Both the position numbers and the translations under genes were made by a program. This document shows positions 34,987 through 47,587 of a stretch of DNA of 64,000 nucleotides, piece after piece. Each line of letters starts with the position of its first letter. Within the stretch, counting starts at the first letter, position 1. Below the pieces are notes generated by a model. That model was given only the letters and a program-made list of their open reading frames with translations, was not told the DNA's origin and did not search any database. The stretch is from Pseudisothecium myosuroides (Eukaryota; Streptophyta; Bryopsida; Hypnales; Lembophyllaceae), in contig OX637290.1 in assembly GCA_951799445.1 (NCBI GenBank), positions 33,474,987-33,538,986 of the forward strand. The letters are read 5' to 3'.

Positions 34987-36489
34987 ATAATAAAATTTGT
35001 ACATTTGAGCGTGACGGTACAATTCCTTTGCAAAAAACTAATTTCAATAAAGAGATATTTCTTTTCAAAATTGAGGGCAAAATCACATATATTTTTGGTA
35101 GGCCACTATACAATACATTCATATTTATCCTATGTGTTCCTTGACCCTAAAATGTAATATATATCTTTTTTTTTCTAAAGTATGTATTACGTAACTTGTT
35201 TGTTGAATATTCAATCTTTGACATGGTGAAAGTATAAAACATTTATCCTATGTGTTCCTTGACTCCAAGATGTAGTTTATATCTCTTTTTCCTAAAGTAT
35301 GTATTATGTAAGTTGTTTGTTGAATATTCAATCTTTGATGTGGTGTAAGTATGAAACATTTGTATTGATTGGCAGCCATTACTTGTCTATTTTTTTAATT
35401 TAAAAAAAAAATGATCCAAAATGATGATTTTGATCCATTTTTTACCTCAAAAGTCTACTTTTGAACTATATATTTCATCTTTTCATCATATGTGATATTA
35501 ATTCTGGACTATGGATTTGTCCATAATTAGTTAAATATTAGATGAGTTGTAAAATGGGATCCATAGATTATACTCTGTATCCTTACAATTAGATCATTTG
35601 CTACACTAACTAATATTTCTAATATAATCTGAAATCAAAAATTGGAAATTCCTTCTAGAATTGATTATAGATTGTAAACTTATTATTTCGACAAGATTAG
35701 TTTTTCTTTCAATCCCAAATCTTTAACCCCTAAACGTCTGGATTCATCTCCAAAATTGACGATTTGAGAAAAAACATTATAAACTACAATTTGGAAGAAT
35801 ATTTTGGAATTGGTATACAAATGAAAGCTATAGATTTTGATTTTTAAATTCTATCCGTACGGTTAGATCTACTAATGCTATCACCAATCTTTTTCTATAA
35901 ATTTTGAAAAGAAAATTTCAGAATTCCTTCTAAATTCAATTACAAGTAAAATATTATCATTTTTTGAGTAAAACTTGTTGGAATGGATTTGAAATAAGGT
36001 TCTCTTCATATGGTGATTTTTTGAAATTTTTGTGACCTTTACATCTTTGACCTCATTTTTGCACATCTAGTTTTGAACTAAAGTCAATGCAAATTGACCA
36101 CTTGACATACTTCCACATTTGTAATTTTAGAAATGTATATATTCTATTAACACCAAATCCAACCGATGGATAGGACAACAACTTGATAAAGTATCACCAA
36201 AAATTAGGATGACTTTCATCCAAGCTGGAATGAGACAGAAACAAGGATCTGAATCTGTTCATCGTTCAGAAAATGGACGTCGGAGCGCTCCAGGGTTAAG
36301 TTCTCATGATTATGATGATGTTTCAAGACATTTATCTCACTTATTTATTATAATTGTTTTTAAAAAGCCATTTTTGAACTAGAAAAGGCATTGTTTGAAG
36401 TCAAATATATCATGCCCCTTGGACTAAAGAATATTTATAAAAGAAAGTTTTTAACATATATATTGTTAGTACAATTTATGTAAGAGAAC
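34987..36489. other. Intergenic; possible decayed TTAA element at ~35722-36294
   Basis: No gene is seen. 'TTAACCCCTAAACGTCTGG' near 35722 looks like a family C/D start, and 'ccagggttaa' near 36289 could be its degraded end, but the interior matches no sister copy. Confidence 0.35.
35121..35363 (+). repeat. Tandem duplication, two ~118-bp copies
   Basis: The unit containing 'tatgtgttccttgac', 'ctaaagtatgtatta' and 'gttgaatattcaatctttga' is repeated once with few changes, at a spacing of 118 bp. Confidence 0.8.
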
Positions 36490-36753
36490 CATTAGAGGAG
36501 ATTTGAGCCTTTGGAAGACTGTTTCAAGGTTGTTCCTGTTGCTGGAAACTAGCCCCTTGCTGTCAAACTAAAAATAAAATAAAATAATATTTTAATATTT
36601 TAATATTAAAATTAAAAAATTAAAAAAAAATTAATTATTAATATTTGATGTGGCAGTCTCTTGGCCACGTCAGACTGATGATTTGGCAGCATTCCTAAAG
36701 TTCCCACAGTCCGGGAACTCGTAGTCTTCCAAAGGCCCAAAAATCCTCTAATG
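36490..36753. mobile_element. Family E MITE, 264 bp
   Basis: Terminal inverted repeats of about 28 bp: 'cattagaggagatttgagcc' plus 'tttggaagac' on the left, with the complement on the right, ending 'atcctctaatg'. The centre is A/T-rich with a 'ggccacgtcagac' block. It resembles the element at 3874-4290. A clear target duplication is not visible. Confidence 0.7.
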
Positions 36754-36868
36754 TAATACAAAAATTAATTGATTTGTCTAAATATGGAATATATTATTAT
36801 AAATGGGGGTGTCTGTTTTAATTTTCTTTGGATTAATCTTGAATTTGTATGATTTTCCTTTGTATGTA

Positions 36869-37594
36869 GGTGATTGCAAGAAATACCGGTCCTATTTTCC
36901 ATCACAATTGGAGTGATGTTGTCATCATCCGCTATAACTTTTGAAGCACAAGTCCAATAAACATGAAAATTCTATTGAACATGTCTAACTTGGTGGTAAT
37001 GAGATCCTTTACCTTTTAGAAATTAAAAAACATCAATTCATATTTAAAAATCATTTTTGTTAATTTGTCACACTTTTAGGTTTAGGGGTTTTAACTACAT
37101 GAGGAGTCCTCAAATTTAATGATTTGGAGCTGAAATTTTTGTGGTCTATTTGCTAAATAAAAAAGCATATTCCTACCAAAGTAAATCTGAAAATATATTA
37201 TTTTATGTCCTCTATATGTATGCAAACAACACTCCCATTGTGCACAATTTCTGGACATTGAAGATGGTTATAAGATCATTCTTTTGGTGAAATCTCATCA
37301 CCATCAATTCTTCCCAAATAGAAAATTTTTAGTTTAAAATAAAATAAAAATTCTTATTACTTTTTTAACTCCAAAGTAACTATTTTCACGAGACTTTGCA
37401 CTTTTATAATTATCCTACTTAGAATTTTTTTCTATGCTTTTGCTTCCTAGGGTACCTTCTTCTTGAAGGTGTATACATTGGATTTATTTTTCATGTTTTT
37501 TAAAAATTGTTTTTCTAATTTTAAAATATTCCAAAAATAATCATGAATATTGTGCAAATGCTACATTAACAGCATAGTGTTTCTTGCAACAACC
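36869..37594 (+). mobile_element. Family B element, ~726 bp
   Basis: It starts 'ggtgattgcaagaaatacc' and ends 'gtgtttcttgcaacaacc'. Internal markers are 'atccgctataacttttgaag', 'gtccaataaacatgaaaatt', 'catattcctaccaaa' and 'ttctccta'-like blocks near 37410. These match the intact family B copy at 54006-54744. It lies head to tail against a family A copy. Confidence 0.75.
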
Positions 37595-38295
37595 TTAATT
37601 ATTTTGCGTCACATTCTACATGCTAATTTGTTTTTTGGCCAATTTTTTGGCATTTTGGCTACAAATGACTCAAGATTTAAGGCAAGGTACTCATGGCTAT
37701 TATGCATCATGACTAATTTTTTCACAATTTTCAAAATAAAATTATTGTCCAAAAATAGCTCTCAATGGCCCAATTTTATGTCATGCTTGCGAATTTGGAA
37801 GGTTTTAGTAATATTTAGTATCCCAAAAAACAAATTTTGAGTTGAAATTTGGTGGAGATGGTCTTTTAAAGTTCTAGTAGGTTTGTAGCTACTGTCTAAA
37901 GGAATTCTAAAAATAATTAATTGTATGGTGTGTGGAAGTCCACAAAGTGAGCTTCTTTTTGCGTGGATTTTGAAACATACAAAATAATTAATGTGGTAGT
38001 TCTTTTGGTGATTGACCATCTCCATACAATTGTTACAAATGGCCAGTTTTTATTTAATTTATATATTTATCCTATATTTTAATTAATTAAATCATCAAAG
38101 TATTTATTTTCTTGAAAAAAATTTAGTTCTCTTACTTAGAAAATTTATCATTTTATTTTATCTTAAAGGTGTACACATTAGCCATATTTTATAAAGTTTT
38201 AAGAAATTATTTTTTTAATTTTAAAGTACACCAAAAAGAAATCATGAATTTTATTTAAAATGCAACAAAATTAGAAAGTGCTTCTTGCAATTACC
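37595..38295 (+). mobile_element. Family A element lacking its left terminus
   Basis: It begins inside the family sequence at 'ttaattattttgcgtcac' and runs through all internal markers to a degraded right end 'gtgcttcttgcaattacc'. The left inverted repeat is replaced by the end of the neighbouring family B copy, so the two were joined by insertion at the terminus or by recombination. Confidence 0.7.
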
Positions 38296-38577
38296 TGTAT
38301 TTTGAGGTGGTTGCAAGATACAGTCTACTAATTTTTAAACAAACTCTTTGTGTACTTTTGTACACCCAATGTGCATTCAATGTCTATTTTGATAAAATTT
38401 TGATTCTTAAACCATTTTAAAATATATTTTATATATTGTTATTACAAAATGTTTATCATTTAATTCAAAGGACCATTTTTAGAATTATATATTTATAAAA
38501 AAAGATTGAAGTTTAAATTGCCAAAATAAATTATTTTGAAGATACATAATTTTAAAACCCTTCATTTATTAATACTT

Positions 38578-39305
38578 GGATGATAGGACAAAACACTTGT
38601 ATTATTTGTTGCGTTTGACAATACTAATGCATTTTGTTTTTGGAGTACTTTAAAAATTAGATTTTTTTTTTAAATTCTTAAAAACATGGTCAATTTATAC
38701 ACCTACACAATAAAGATAAACACCTAAGGTAAATCATAGAAAATTTCTCTACGCTAAAAAAATAGAAAAGTGCCAAATCTCAAGAAAATAGATACTTTGA
38801 TGTTTTAATTAGTAAAAAATAGGAAAATAGTTTTAAAAAAATAACATATTTTTTTCATTTTTAGCAACTCTATGGAGATGGTCATTCACCAAAAAAATAA
38901 TAATAATAATCTTTTACATGCTTCAAAATACAAGTGGAAAGAGGCTCACTTTGTGGACTTCCATACAACATATAATTAATTATTTTTAGAAACCTTTTGA
39001 ACGATAGCTAAAAGTCTACTACAAGACCATTCCCTCCAAATTTCAGCTCTAAATTTGTTTATTTGGGTATTACTTTGCTCAAACAAAACTCAAATTGGCA
39101 ATTATGACAAAAATTGGGGGCTATTTTTGGATAGTAAAACATTTTTTAAATATTCCAAAAATTTATTTAAGATGTATAATAGTCATAAGTACCTTGCTTG
39201 TAAATTTTGAGTCATTTGAAGCCAAAATGCAAAAGTTATGGCCAAAAAATAGATTAGTTAGAGATGTGTAATAAGAAAAAAGTACATGTGTCTGTACAAT
39301 CATCC
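38578..39305 (-). mobile_element. Family A element, old diverged copy
   Basis: This is a reverse-orientation copy. Markers such as 'gtgccaaatctcaagaaaat', 'atggagatggtcattcacc' and 'aattgggggctatttttgg' occur in reverse order relative to 53048-53780. Both termini are eroded (GGATGATAGGACAAAACACT on the left, GTGTCTGTACAATCATCC on the right). Confidence 0.75.
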
Positions 39306-40198
39306 TCAACACATTTCAAGCTATATTCCTACTAAATAGAATTTTTTTTTAGTACTTTATTATTTTCTACAAGTGGTTGCAAGCTAAAAATTTTTATGGC
39401 ATGTCCATCCTTAAGAATGATAAAAATTTGAAAAATAGGGAATAAAGGCTTCCTTGGAAAGAGTGGGGTATCAAAAGCTTATTACCAAAGCAATAGTAAA
39501 AGGATACAAGAAGTGCCATGATAATAAACCAACCTTTAAATAATATTTTTATAATATTATTATTTTTTATTTTTTATTTTTTATTTTATTTATTTTTTAT
39601 TTATATTAATTTTGAACTTCACTACCTCAAAAGAATGTAAATATTTCTAATTTATAAATCTATGATAAAGATACATTTTCAATAATTTCTAAGCTAATAA
39701 TCACCACATATCAAACTATTCAACTAATTTATAAACCAAAGTTTATTATCTTTTGGAGGCTAGCTTGTTGGTTTCTGATAACTAAGGCAATTCTATGAGG
39801 AATTGTTCTCTAGAAGACATCTCAGTCACTATGGAAAGATTTTTAAGGTACTTCACTATTCTACAATAATAAAAATTATATGATGTTATTTTAATACTTT
39901 TTTACAAAGAGACCCCAAGAAAAAGTTAGTTTTGAAGGATTAAAGGACAAGTCTCTTGAAAACTTTTCAATATTTTCATTGAAAGAGCTTAGGGAATACA
40001 AGACTGAAGTGGGATGCTAATAATTTATGAATATAATGTTTGCTTTTATTCAAAGTCCTATGACTTGGACTTGCTTTCAATGACTTTTTATGTAGTGACC
40101 AAGAAGAGTCAAATATGATTATAACTAAGTAGAACCTTTTTTAATTTGGTGGCATTTAGTTAACTTCTATATGTAATAGTTGGAAACTTCTAAAAATG
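39306..40198. other. Intergenic, no gene seen; T/A microsatellite at 39540-39605
   Basis: A run of ATTTTTT and ATTT units is the only structure noted. Confidence 0.5.
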
Positions 40199-41101
40199 TT
40201 AATCCTTGATTTCTAAAGTCCCAAGGGGTTTTTTTCATCAAAAATCATTCAAAATTGCCAATTCTATTACAAAAAGCAAAACAATTTAGAAACTGCTTTA
40301 TATTCATATCTAATTGTAGGATCTTGTACTAAACTGTTATAAGAATGTATTGAAGAAATTTTAGAAACTTTGATTGCATACATTTCTAGATATTTGCATT
40401 TCAATTTTAAAAAACAAGTTTTTTGCACCTTGCTTCACTAGATTTTTGGCTTTGAATCTTCATTACTTCAAATTTTTGCACTATTGATTTTCATTTTCTA
40501 ATTTATTATATTCAAGAATTGAATTGAGAATCAAGAAAAAATTCAAAAAAACACTCTTTTGATTTCATTGTTAAAAAATTTATTAAGGAGAAGTATAAAC
40601 CAAATACCAAAATGTTAATATCTCTAAGATGGAATTGAAACACAATAACTCCAACAATGAGATTGTTCTAGCAAGCTAACTTCACCTTGTCTAACATCTT
40701 TTTTGAATTTTTTTAAAAATTGCATTTTAAAATGAATTCCTATAAATTATTTTTTTAAGAAGATGTTTTGGTTGTACAAAAGACAAGATTTTCCATAATT
40801 TTCTCATCATTAATCCAAATAAAATGAATCAAAGCTTCAAATGTTACAAAAATAATAATCTTCAAAAAAGAATTCAGTTTTTTATGACTTTTTTGTGTAG
40901 CCCCTCAAATTGCTTTTTGGACTCAGGGTGGTATAATATTGATTTGGAGAACCGATTGAAATAAAAATTATATTCCTCCAAAGCTAATGTTATTTTCTAT
41001 CTTAAAAAAAGTTTCAGAAAATTGTGTCAATAATTGAGGTCACACAAGCCTATCCAAAATTTCAAAAATCCCCTTAGGGACTTTGGGACTTTAGGGATTA
41101 A
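40199..41101. mobile_element. Family C TTAA element, 903 bp
   Basis: It is flanked by TTAA at both ends (40199-40202 and 41098-41101). The ends 'gatttctaaagtcccaagg' and 'gggactttaggga' are inverted. Internal markers 'ctaattgtaggatcttgtac', 'gagattgttctagcaag' and 'aaatgaatcaaagctt' fall in family order. Confidence 0.75.
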
Positions 41102-41215
41102 AAATAATATTAACTACAACTCTATTGTTCTCCGCGCTCCTGGTGATACTCGTTGAAGATAGAAGGTGGCAAAAATAAAGTTCTTTAGTTCAATTTTGGA
41201 GCTTAAGGTAGGCAT

Positions 41216-41475
41216 CCCAAATGCGCCACTAACCTTAAAGCACCGTCTTCAGTGCGTGTACATCTCCAAAATTAGTTATGTACCTCTGTGAAAGAAACGC
41301 TTTTAGAACCAAACTTTGTTCCTTCATAACTTTTGCATACAGTATCCAAATGTCGTGTTCTTTGGTGCGTTGGAACCTCCTTTCCCTTGCCATTAAGAAT
41401 ATATAAGAATTTGAACAGTTTAATAGTAGAAATTAGGCACAATAGCAATTAGTGGCGGTTTTTGAATACCTACCT
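41216..41475. mobile_element. Tc1/mariner-type MITE (AGGTAGG family), 260 bp
   Basis: The ends AGGTAGGCATCCCAAATGCG and the inverse CGGTTTTTGAATACCTACCT are flanked by TA on each side (41214-41215, 41476-41477). It is a longer relative of the MITE at 3645-3863. The interior carries 'ttctttggtgcgttgg' and 'tagtagaaattaggcaca'. Confidence 0.75.
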
Positions 41476-41593
41476 TAATGATGGAGCATTGCAATAAGTC
41501 TTCTTGTACAGCCTCTAATTTGAAACATTACAAGCACAGCTGCATAGGAAGTTGTTTGGTAAACTACAAAGAACACAAATTTGTTTCATTATT

Positions 41594-43160
41594 TTAATCC
41601 CTAGAGGACCAAGGCCTTTTTTTTAATTAAAAATCTCTCAAAACTGCCATTTCTATTGCAAGGTGCTAAACTATTAAAATTTTGTTATGTTTTTCTTACT
41701 GACCGTAGGATTTTGCACTAGACAAGTGTCAAAGTGTGTGGAAGAAATTTCAAAATCTTTAATAACATAGTTTTCAAGATATTTGCGTTTAATTGCCCCT
41801 AAATGCCCAAGGCCTTTTTTGAGCTTCCATGAATTTGCTCTAAATTGAACAAAAAGCCAACGTTTTGATAAATTGTATCAATTTTTTTTGAATTGTAACT
41901 GTACAAATTCAATCTATACATGTAAGAGATCACACAAGAAAAGAAAACACAACAATATCACTTATGGATTGAAAGATTATAATATTTAAACATGAGGGTG
42001 TTAAAACTGCAAAAATGACTTGAAGTCTTTCAATCCTCTTTAAACATGCCAAATCTAAAAGTTGGTCACCAAAAAAATATGAGGTTAAAAGACCTAACAT
42101 GCATAACCCCAATCAATTTACGGCTTCTCAAAATCTACTTTACAATTTTTTTAAATGAATTTCTATGGTGATTTTTTCTCCAAGATCTAGTGTATTTGAG
42201 GTTCATTTCCAAGAGCCCTCAACACTAAGGAAAGTCAAGATTGCAATGGACATCCCTGAACAAAATCTTGAATAGAAAAATTATAATCAATCATTTTCAA
42301 AATCGGATTTTTGACGCTAAAACTAGACTTCAAAAAGATTTTTTCAAAAATATAAACTATACAAAATAGTGAAATTAGGTTGCACCACACTAATTTTCCA
42401 ATATTTGACACTATAAATATTTGTAGTTATTGTATAAGAATGCACTACTTTTGAATTAGGTATTGTTGTAATTGGGACTCATGAACCTCCATGTGTACAA
42501 ATGAAAATATTTTTAGAAATATTTGTTGACTTTGATGGCTTGTAGAGTAACTTTCTTGATGTAAGGCAACCTAATTGTTAAGGCAACCTAATTTCACTCT
42601 TTTGTGTATGAAAAATAGCAACTTGGTTAGGTTTTTCTTAACTTCAAAATATTGTCTACACCAAAATTTGGTGCGTTAGGCATTTAGGGATTAAAGTGAA
42701 GAAAATAGGTCTATTTGCACTTCTGTGACGAAAAAATCATGACTTTGAATCTTTTCAACTTAAATTTCTTGGACCGTATATTATGAATTAAAAAAAATTA
42801 CATTGAAGAAATGAATTGAGAATCTGGAAAACAAATCTATGAAAAAACACTTGATTTTCATTCTTTAAAAAATTATTATGTAGAAGTAGGTACAAGATAG
42901 AAGGAAAAACTAAACCTTTAATAGTTTTGAGGTGGATTTGAGACACACTAATTGCAATGGTGAGATTGTTCTAAGACTTCTAACAAACTAATTAAACCAA
43001 ATGAAATTTTTTTCTGTAAAAATTGCAAAAACTTAGTTCATAAGAGAATCCTCAAAGTTATTTATTGAAGAAGATGCTCAGATTGCCCAAAAAATAAAAT
43101 TTTCCATAAGTTTCTCCTTATTAGTCCAAATAGAATGAATCAAATCTTCCCATAGGTCGT
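41594..43160. mobile_element. Family C element interrupted by a family D element, right end lost
   Basis: It starts at TTAA with 'tccctagaggaccaaggcc' and follows family C to 'caagatatttgcgtttaa'. The nested element at 41789-42694 then intervenes, and family C resumes with 'agtgaagaaaatagg'. In sister copies these words are continuous as 'gcgtttaaagtggaaaaaac'. Family C sequence fades near 43160 without its terminal repeat. Confidence 0.7.
41789..42694 (-). mobile_element. Family D TTAA element nested in family C
   Basis: TTAA at 41789-41792 and 42691-42694 bound the copy. The ends are 'gcccctaaatgcccaaggcc' and 'ttaggcatttaggga'. Compared with the copy at 60705-61343 it is in reverse orientation and has about 270 extra bases in the part from 42350 to 42640. 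The host element carries a TTAA at precisely this place in its sister copies. Confidence 0.75.
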
Positions 43161-43620
43161 TGCAAAAACTGACACATGTTGTTTTTGGCTCAAAATGGAC
43201 TAAATATTAAAACACTCTGACTTTTGGAATAATTTTTTTTTAAATGAAATAATATGGACAATTTGTAAAGCCTTCTAAATAGTATGAGTAAAAATTCAAA
43301 CCTAGAAAAATTTATCTCTGAAAGTCATGCACAAAAAATCTTAGTGTTGACAATATTTTGGTAATTTCTTGTCTATTCTTTCATATGAATTAGATCATAA
43401 AGTACCAAATTGTTACTCAGATAATTGCATTGCATATGGAAGAATAGTTAAGAAATTGTTTTATCAACACAATTAGATGTACTTCATTCAATTTGCTCAA
43501 TTCTTGTATTAAACACTCAAAAACATTCATCACCCTCCCTTAGGATGCTAGCTCTTTTACAACATTTCTATCTGATACTTATTTGACAAAAAAATAATAA
43601 TTTGTCATGAAAAGCAATGA

Positions 43621-43856
43621 TGCTAGTATGTGAGCCCAAAAATGCAAGCTTGTGAGCATTGAGCCTACAATATAGGTACCTATAATATAGATACCACACA
43701 CTATAGAAGGTGTATGTATCATAAACACCTATAATATAGATATTTGTAATATGTATATCCTATAATAATAGACAGTTTCTATAATATATACACCTATAAC
43801 ATAGGTGTGTAGTATTCTAGGCTCATAGGCTTACACTCCTATGCTCACATAATAGC
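43621..43856. mobile_element. MITE-like inverted-repeat element, 236 bp
   Basis: The left end 'tgctagtatgtgagc' and the right end 'gctcacataatagca' are inverted repeats, followed inwards by further paired words (gagcctacaatatagg versus cctataacatagg...aggctc). The interior is built of 'acctataatatag' words. The superfamily is not clear. Confidence 0.6.
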
Positions 43857-44920
43857 AACCCTCTCATGAAAAGTAAGCACTTAAATACGTTGATATGATA
43901 ACATTGTTTATTTGCTAAGATGGACAATTTATTCTTCTAAATTATTTTTTCTAGGTATAAATAGGATACATTGGCATAATAAATGATGGAGATCTTTTAG
44001 CTTTAGCATATTTTTAGGAGCTTTGTAATTGGTTGGAAATTTATGTAACATGTTCTAGGAATTTAGGAATATGTGTAACGTAAGTCTATATTAGAAAAGG
44101 TAGTGTTTGATGGCATGGGCTTTCAGTGCACAAGTAGAAAAATTAGAGATGCCTTTCTATAGGCCCTATTATTTAGTACAAAAAGATTCTAATAGTAACA
44201 TTAGATTTTTGCATTCCTAGTTTGAATACTTAGAAGTCAATTATGGTTTGTTTAATAACAAGTTTGCGCAACAAGAGACATTTTTTTTAAGACTAATTTA
44301 GTAAAATCACCTTTCCAATAAGGTTCTAATCATAACTTTTTTACGTGTAACTTTTGTCTTCATTAGTTTGGTCCATAACCAATTAAGTGAAACAACTTCA
44401 TTCTATTTTCTACTTCAAGTCTATCTCCTAGAAATGTGCACCTACATTGTTCCATTCCAATCTCAAATCTAATTAGATTAACCAATGAGGTTTTATTTTT
44501 TGTTCACATATAGGGAACCCACAAGGTCAGTTGAGAAGTTTAATTATAGGCATGCACTCAAGTTTGTTGTTTGAATTTAAAATAAATATGTATGTATGCA
44601 TGCATGCATGTATATATGTATATATTCATGTTTAATATCGATTTATTATTATTGTTTTTTTTTGTGACAATCAATCATTTCTAATTTCTAATGTTGTCTA
44701 AAATTTCAATTGGTTTTATTGGTTTCATTTTCAAGGCCTCCCAATGGATCTTGCAATGGATTTGGATTTGGTATTGTTAGGAAACATCTTATCTTAATAG
44801 GCTCTCCGTTGTAGTTCATTATAGTTTTAAAGACAACTAGGGATTAGATGAGAATTCCTTGGATCAATAGGAGAAAAGTACTACTCATCTTCTCTCCTTG
44901 TATATGTTTCATACTTCCTT

Positions 44921-45032
44921 TGAAAGGATATTTCTTTCTTCTTGCGTACTTTGGTTTTACAACGTTTTGTAGTGTTTGAAAGGATATTTCTTTCTTCTTG
45001 CGTACTTTGGTTTTACAACGTTTTGTAGTGTT
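44921..45032 (+). repeat. Perfect 56-bp tandem duplication
   Basis: The unit starting 'tgaaaggatatttctttctt' occurs twice in direct succession with no visible difference, so the duplication is recent. Confidence 0.9.
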
Positions 45033-45175
45033 GTTTCGTTTCCGATTCACAGCAAGTCTCTCTATCTTAACCCCTAAAAAGGCTTCAACATTCATATTCT
45101 AGATGATGAATAGAGTGCTTCAACTAATGTTTTGTCCAAGAACCTTTTTATTGATCCCAAGCAATTCTTGAATCT

Positions 45176-46112
45176 TTAACCCCTAAAGGCCCAAGGTCAT
45201 TTTTCTGCCAAAAAACACTGAAAACTGCCATTTCTATAGCAAAAAGTTTTAAAAAATTAATTTTTTTTTCACATCTAACCGTAGGATCTTACACCTAGTT
45301 GGTATGAGAATGTGTGGAAAAAATTTCAGAATTTTTGACCGCACAGATTGCAAGATATCTGCGTTTAAAGTGGAAAAAACAAGTTTTTCAGCACATTGCG
45401 GGACCAGATTTTTTGTCTTTAAACATTTTTAACTTAAAATTTTTGCACTACAGCGTTTTGAGCTTTAAATCTTTATAGTGGAGAATTGAGTTGAGAGTCT
45501 AGGGAAAAAAAAGAAACTCAAAAAAACTTAATTTTCATCCTTAAAAAAATTGTTAAGTAGAAGTAGGTAGGAGATAGAAGGAAAATCTAAAATATTAATA
45601 TCTCTTAGATGGAATTAAAATGCACTAATCCCAATGGTGAGATTGTTCTAGCAAGTAAACTAAACCATGCCAAAAAAATAAAATTGAAAAATTTGAAAAA
45701 TTGCATTCAGAAATGAGTCCTACAAGTTATTTTTTTCAAGAAGATGCTCAAACTGCCCGAAAAACAAGAATGTCCATAACTTTTTCATAACATATCCAAA
45801 TGAAATGAATAAAAGCTTTCTAGATAGACAAAAATATAATCTATGAGAAAAAAAATATTAAAAAAAAAATTCAAATTTTTGTCCATTTTTTTTTTGCTGC
45901 CCGGGCTGCCCCCCGTCCCCTGTTTTGAGCTTATTTGGTCATAACTTTTTTTCCCGGGCACCAATTGAGAAAAAAATTATATTCCCACAAAGCTTATCAG
46001 TTTTTCTATCTCCAAAAAAAATTTCAAAAAATCAGAACACAATTTCAGCCCGTAGGTACCTGCCCGAAAACGCATTTGTCCCCCGAAGGGACAACGGGCT
46101 TTTAGGGGTTAA
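45176..46112. mobile_element. Family C TTAA element, 937 bp
   Basis: This copy is well preserved and close to the one at 6349-7287. TTAA is present at both ends, with inverted termini CCCCTAAAGGCCC and GGGCTTTTAGGGG. The two copies agree along nearly all their length, including 'gcacattgcgggac' and the 'ttcccgggcacc' block, which suggests that they are relatively young. Confidence 0.85.
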
Positions 46113-47212
46113 AAGATGACCTTTCTTTATGAACAATTTGATGAAATTAAAGTAAATAATATAGTTAATAGTAAAGTGAGTGCAATGCAAACCAAGACCT
46201 AGAGGTTGGGAAAAATACATAACAGAACTCCTTGAAGCACCCAAATTGGAGTCTACTGGAGTTTGTGCCATGTTTCTTTTCTGCTATTCTTAATGAAACC
46301 TTCCTCTAACATTCATTTACAAAGACAGGACGAACTTTACGATGAACTCTAATATGTTGCAAAGGATATAAGCAAAAATGCACAGAATTCAGAAAAGAAT
46401 TCAAGGTTCATGTTACGTAAAGGCTTGCTTGCAATTGACACCGTCACTTTATCAGAAGCGAAAGACAAAAATTGTTGTATGAAGGCAAGGTGACGCAATT
46501 AGCGAACGTTGCGTGTAATTAGGGAAGCAAGCCTGGCGGCCAGGCGCCAATGGCAAGTTACGTCACATGCATCGAAGTCCCAAAGCCAACCGAGTAAGTT
46601 AAGCCGAAGTCCCCAATCCCATTTCATCCCACTGTCTCCCCAGCCTGCTTCATTGTCATTGTGAGTGCAGGCACTTCGCTAATGATGATACTTACAGTAG
46701 AGTAATCCACATTACTGGATTTGAAAATACTATAAGATGCTACTCTCCATGAATATTTTTACCAAGAGACATAGATAAAAATATTGGGAAAAATATTTAT
46801 TGAGAATAAAAACTTATAGTATTTTCAAATCAACTAGTGTAGTGGTAGGAGTCTTCTTGGGGAAGACAAAAATTTGGAGTTCAGCTCCAACATTTTATTT
46901 GAGGGAAAATTTTAAGAACAAATTATTTACCATGGATGATAAAAATTGAAAAAGTTAGAATACACAGTGGAAAATTAGAGACCCCAAATGAGGTTAAAGA
47001 GGTTAGGAAAGACAAAATTAAAGGCTCTAAATAGGGGCAAGTTCTTACAACTGTCTTCAAGCACAAGAAAGAAAGAAATACTCTCAACACCAATGTAAGA
47101 GCATCTTCAATATAAGCTTTGTACATGGCTGTGGCAAAGGGCGAGTATTAGGCCACTTCTTGCCAAAAAAAATCTCTCAATGTCATTTGCATTTTTGCAT
47201 ACTTTAATGCAC
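46113..47212. other. Intergenic with a GC-richer patch at ~46440-46690
   Basis: The patch contains 'gcgaacgttgcgtg', 'tggcggccaggcgcca' and 'acgtcaca', and lies between AT-rich repeats. No frame looks coding. It could be an orphan promoter fragment. Confidence 0.35.
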
Positions 47213-47587
47213 CCACTCAATTAGGCACAACATTACAAAAAATCTATGGAAGGCCGTTTTAATATTGGCGAATGTGCAAATATGGTGAAATAAAAAATTA
47301 TTTTAAAAATTATTTTAAAAAAAAACAATAAAAAATTATTCTTTAATAAAAAATCTGACGGGGCACACCACCCAACTTTCACTGGCAGGATTTTCTATGT
47401 GACAGTTTTAGCTGATATTTCCTATAAATGCATATTTTCATGCAAGAAAGTGACCCTCCCATGGCCTAAAATTATCTCTGATATGACGGTGAGATCCCCT
47501 TGAATATCAACACATTGTAACCTTTCACATTGCAGATTGCCATTAGGATCATTTTGTCAGGGTTTTCACATTGGGGCATTGAGTGGG
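47213..47587. mobile_element. Possible inverted-repeat element ending in CACTCAAT-type termini
   Basis: 'acccactcaatt' at the left and 'gcattgagtgggt' at the right are short inverted repeats around A/T-rich sequence with a 'tctgacggggcacacc' block. The right end touches the TTAA of the next element. A related but rearranged segment lies at 50270-50650. Confidence 0.4.

Larger units (their letters stand above)
43161..45175. other. Intergenic, no gene seen
   Basis: Apart from the MITE at 43621-43856, the tandem duplication at 44921-45032 and a TGTATGCATGCATG-type alternating run near 44590-44620, nothing is recognised. Confidence 0.5.
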
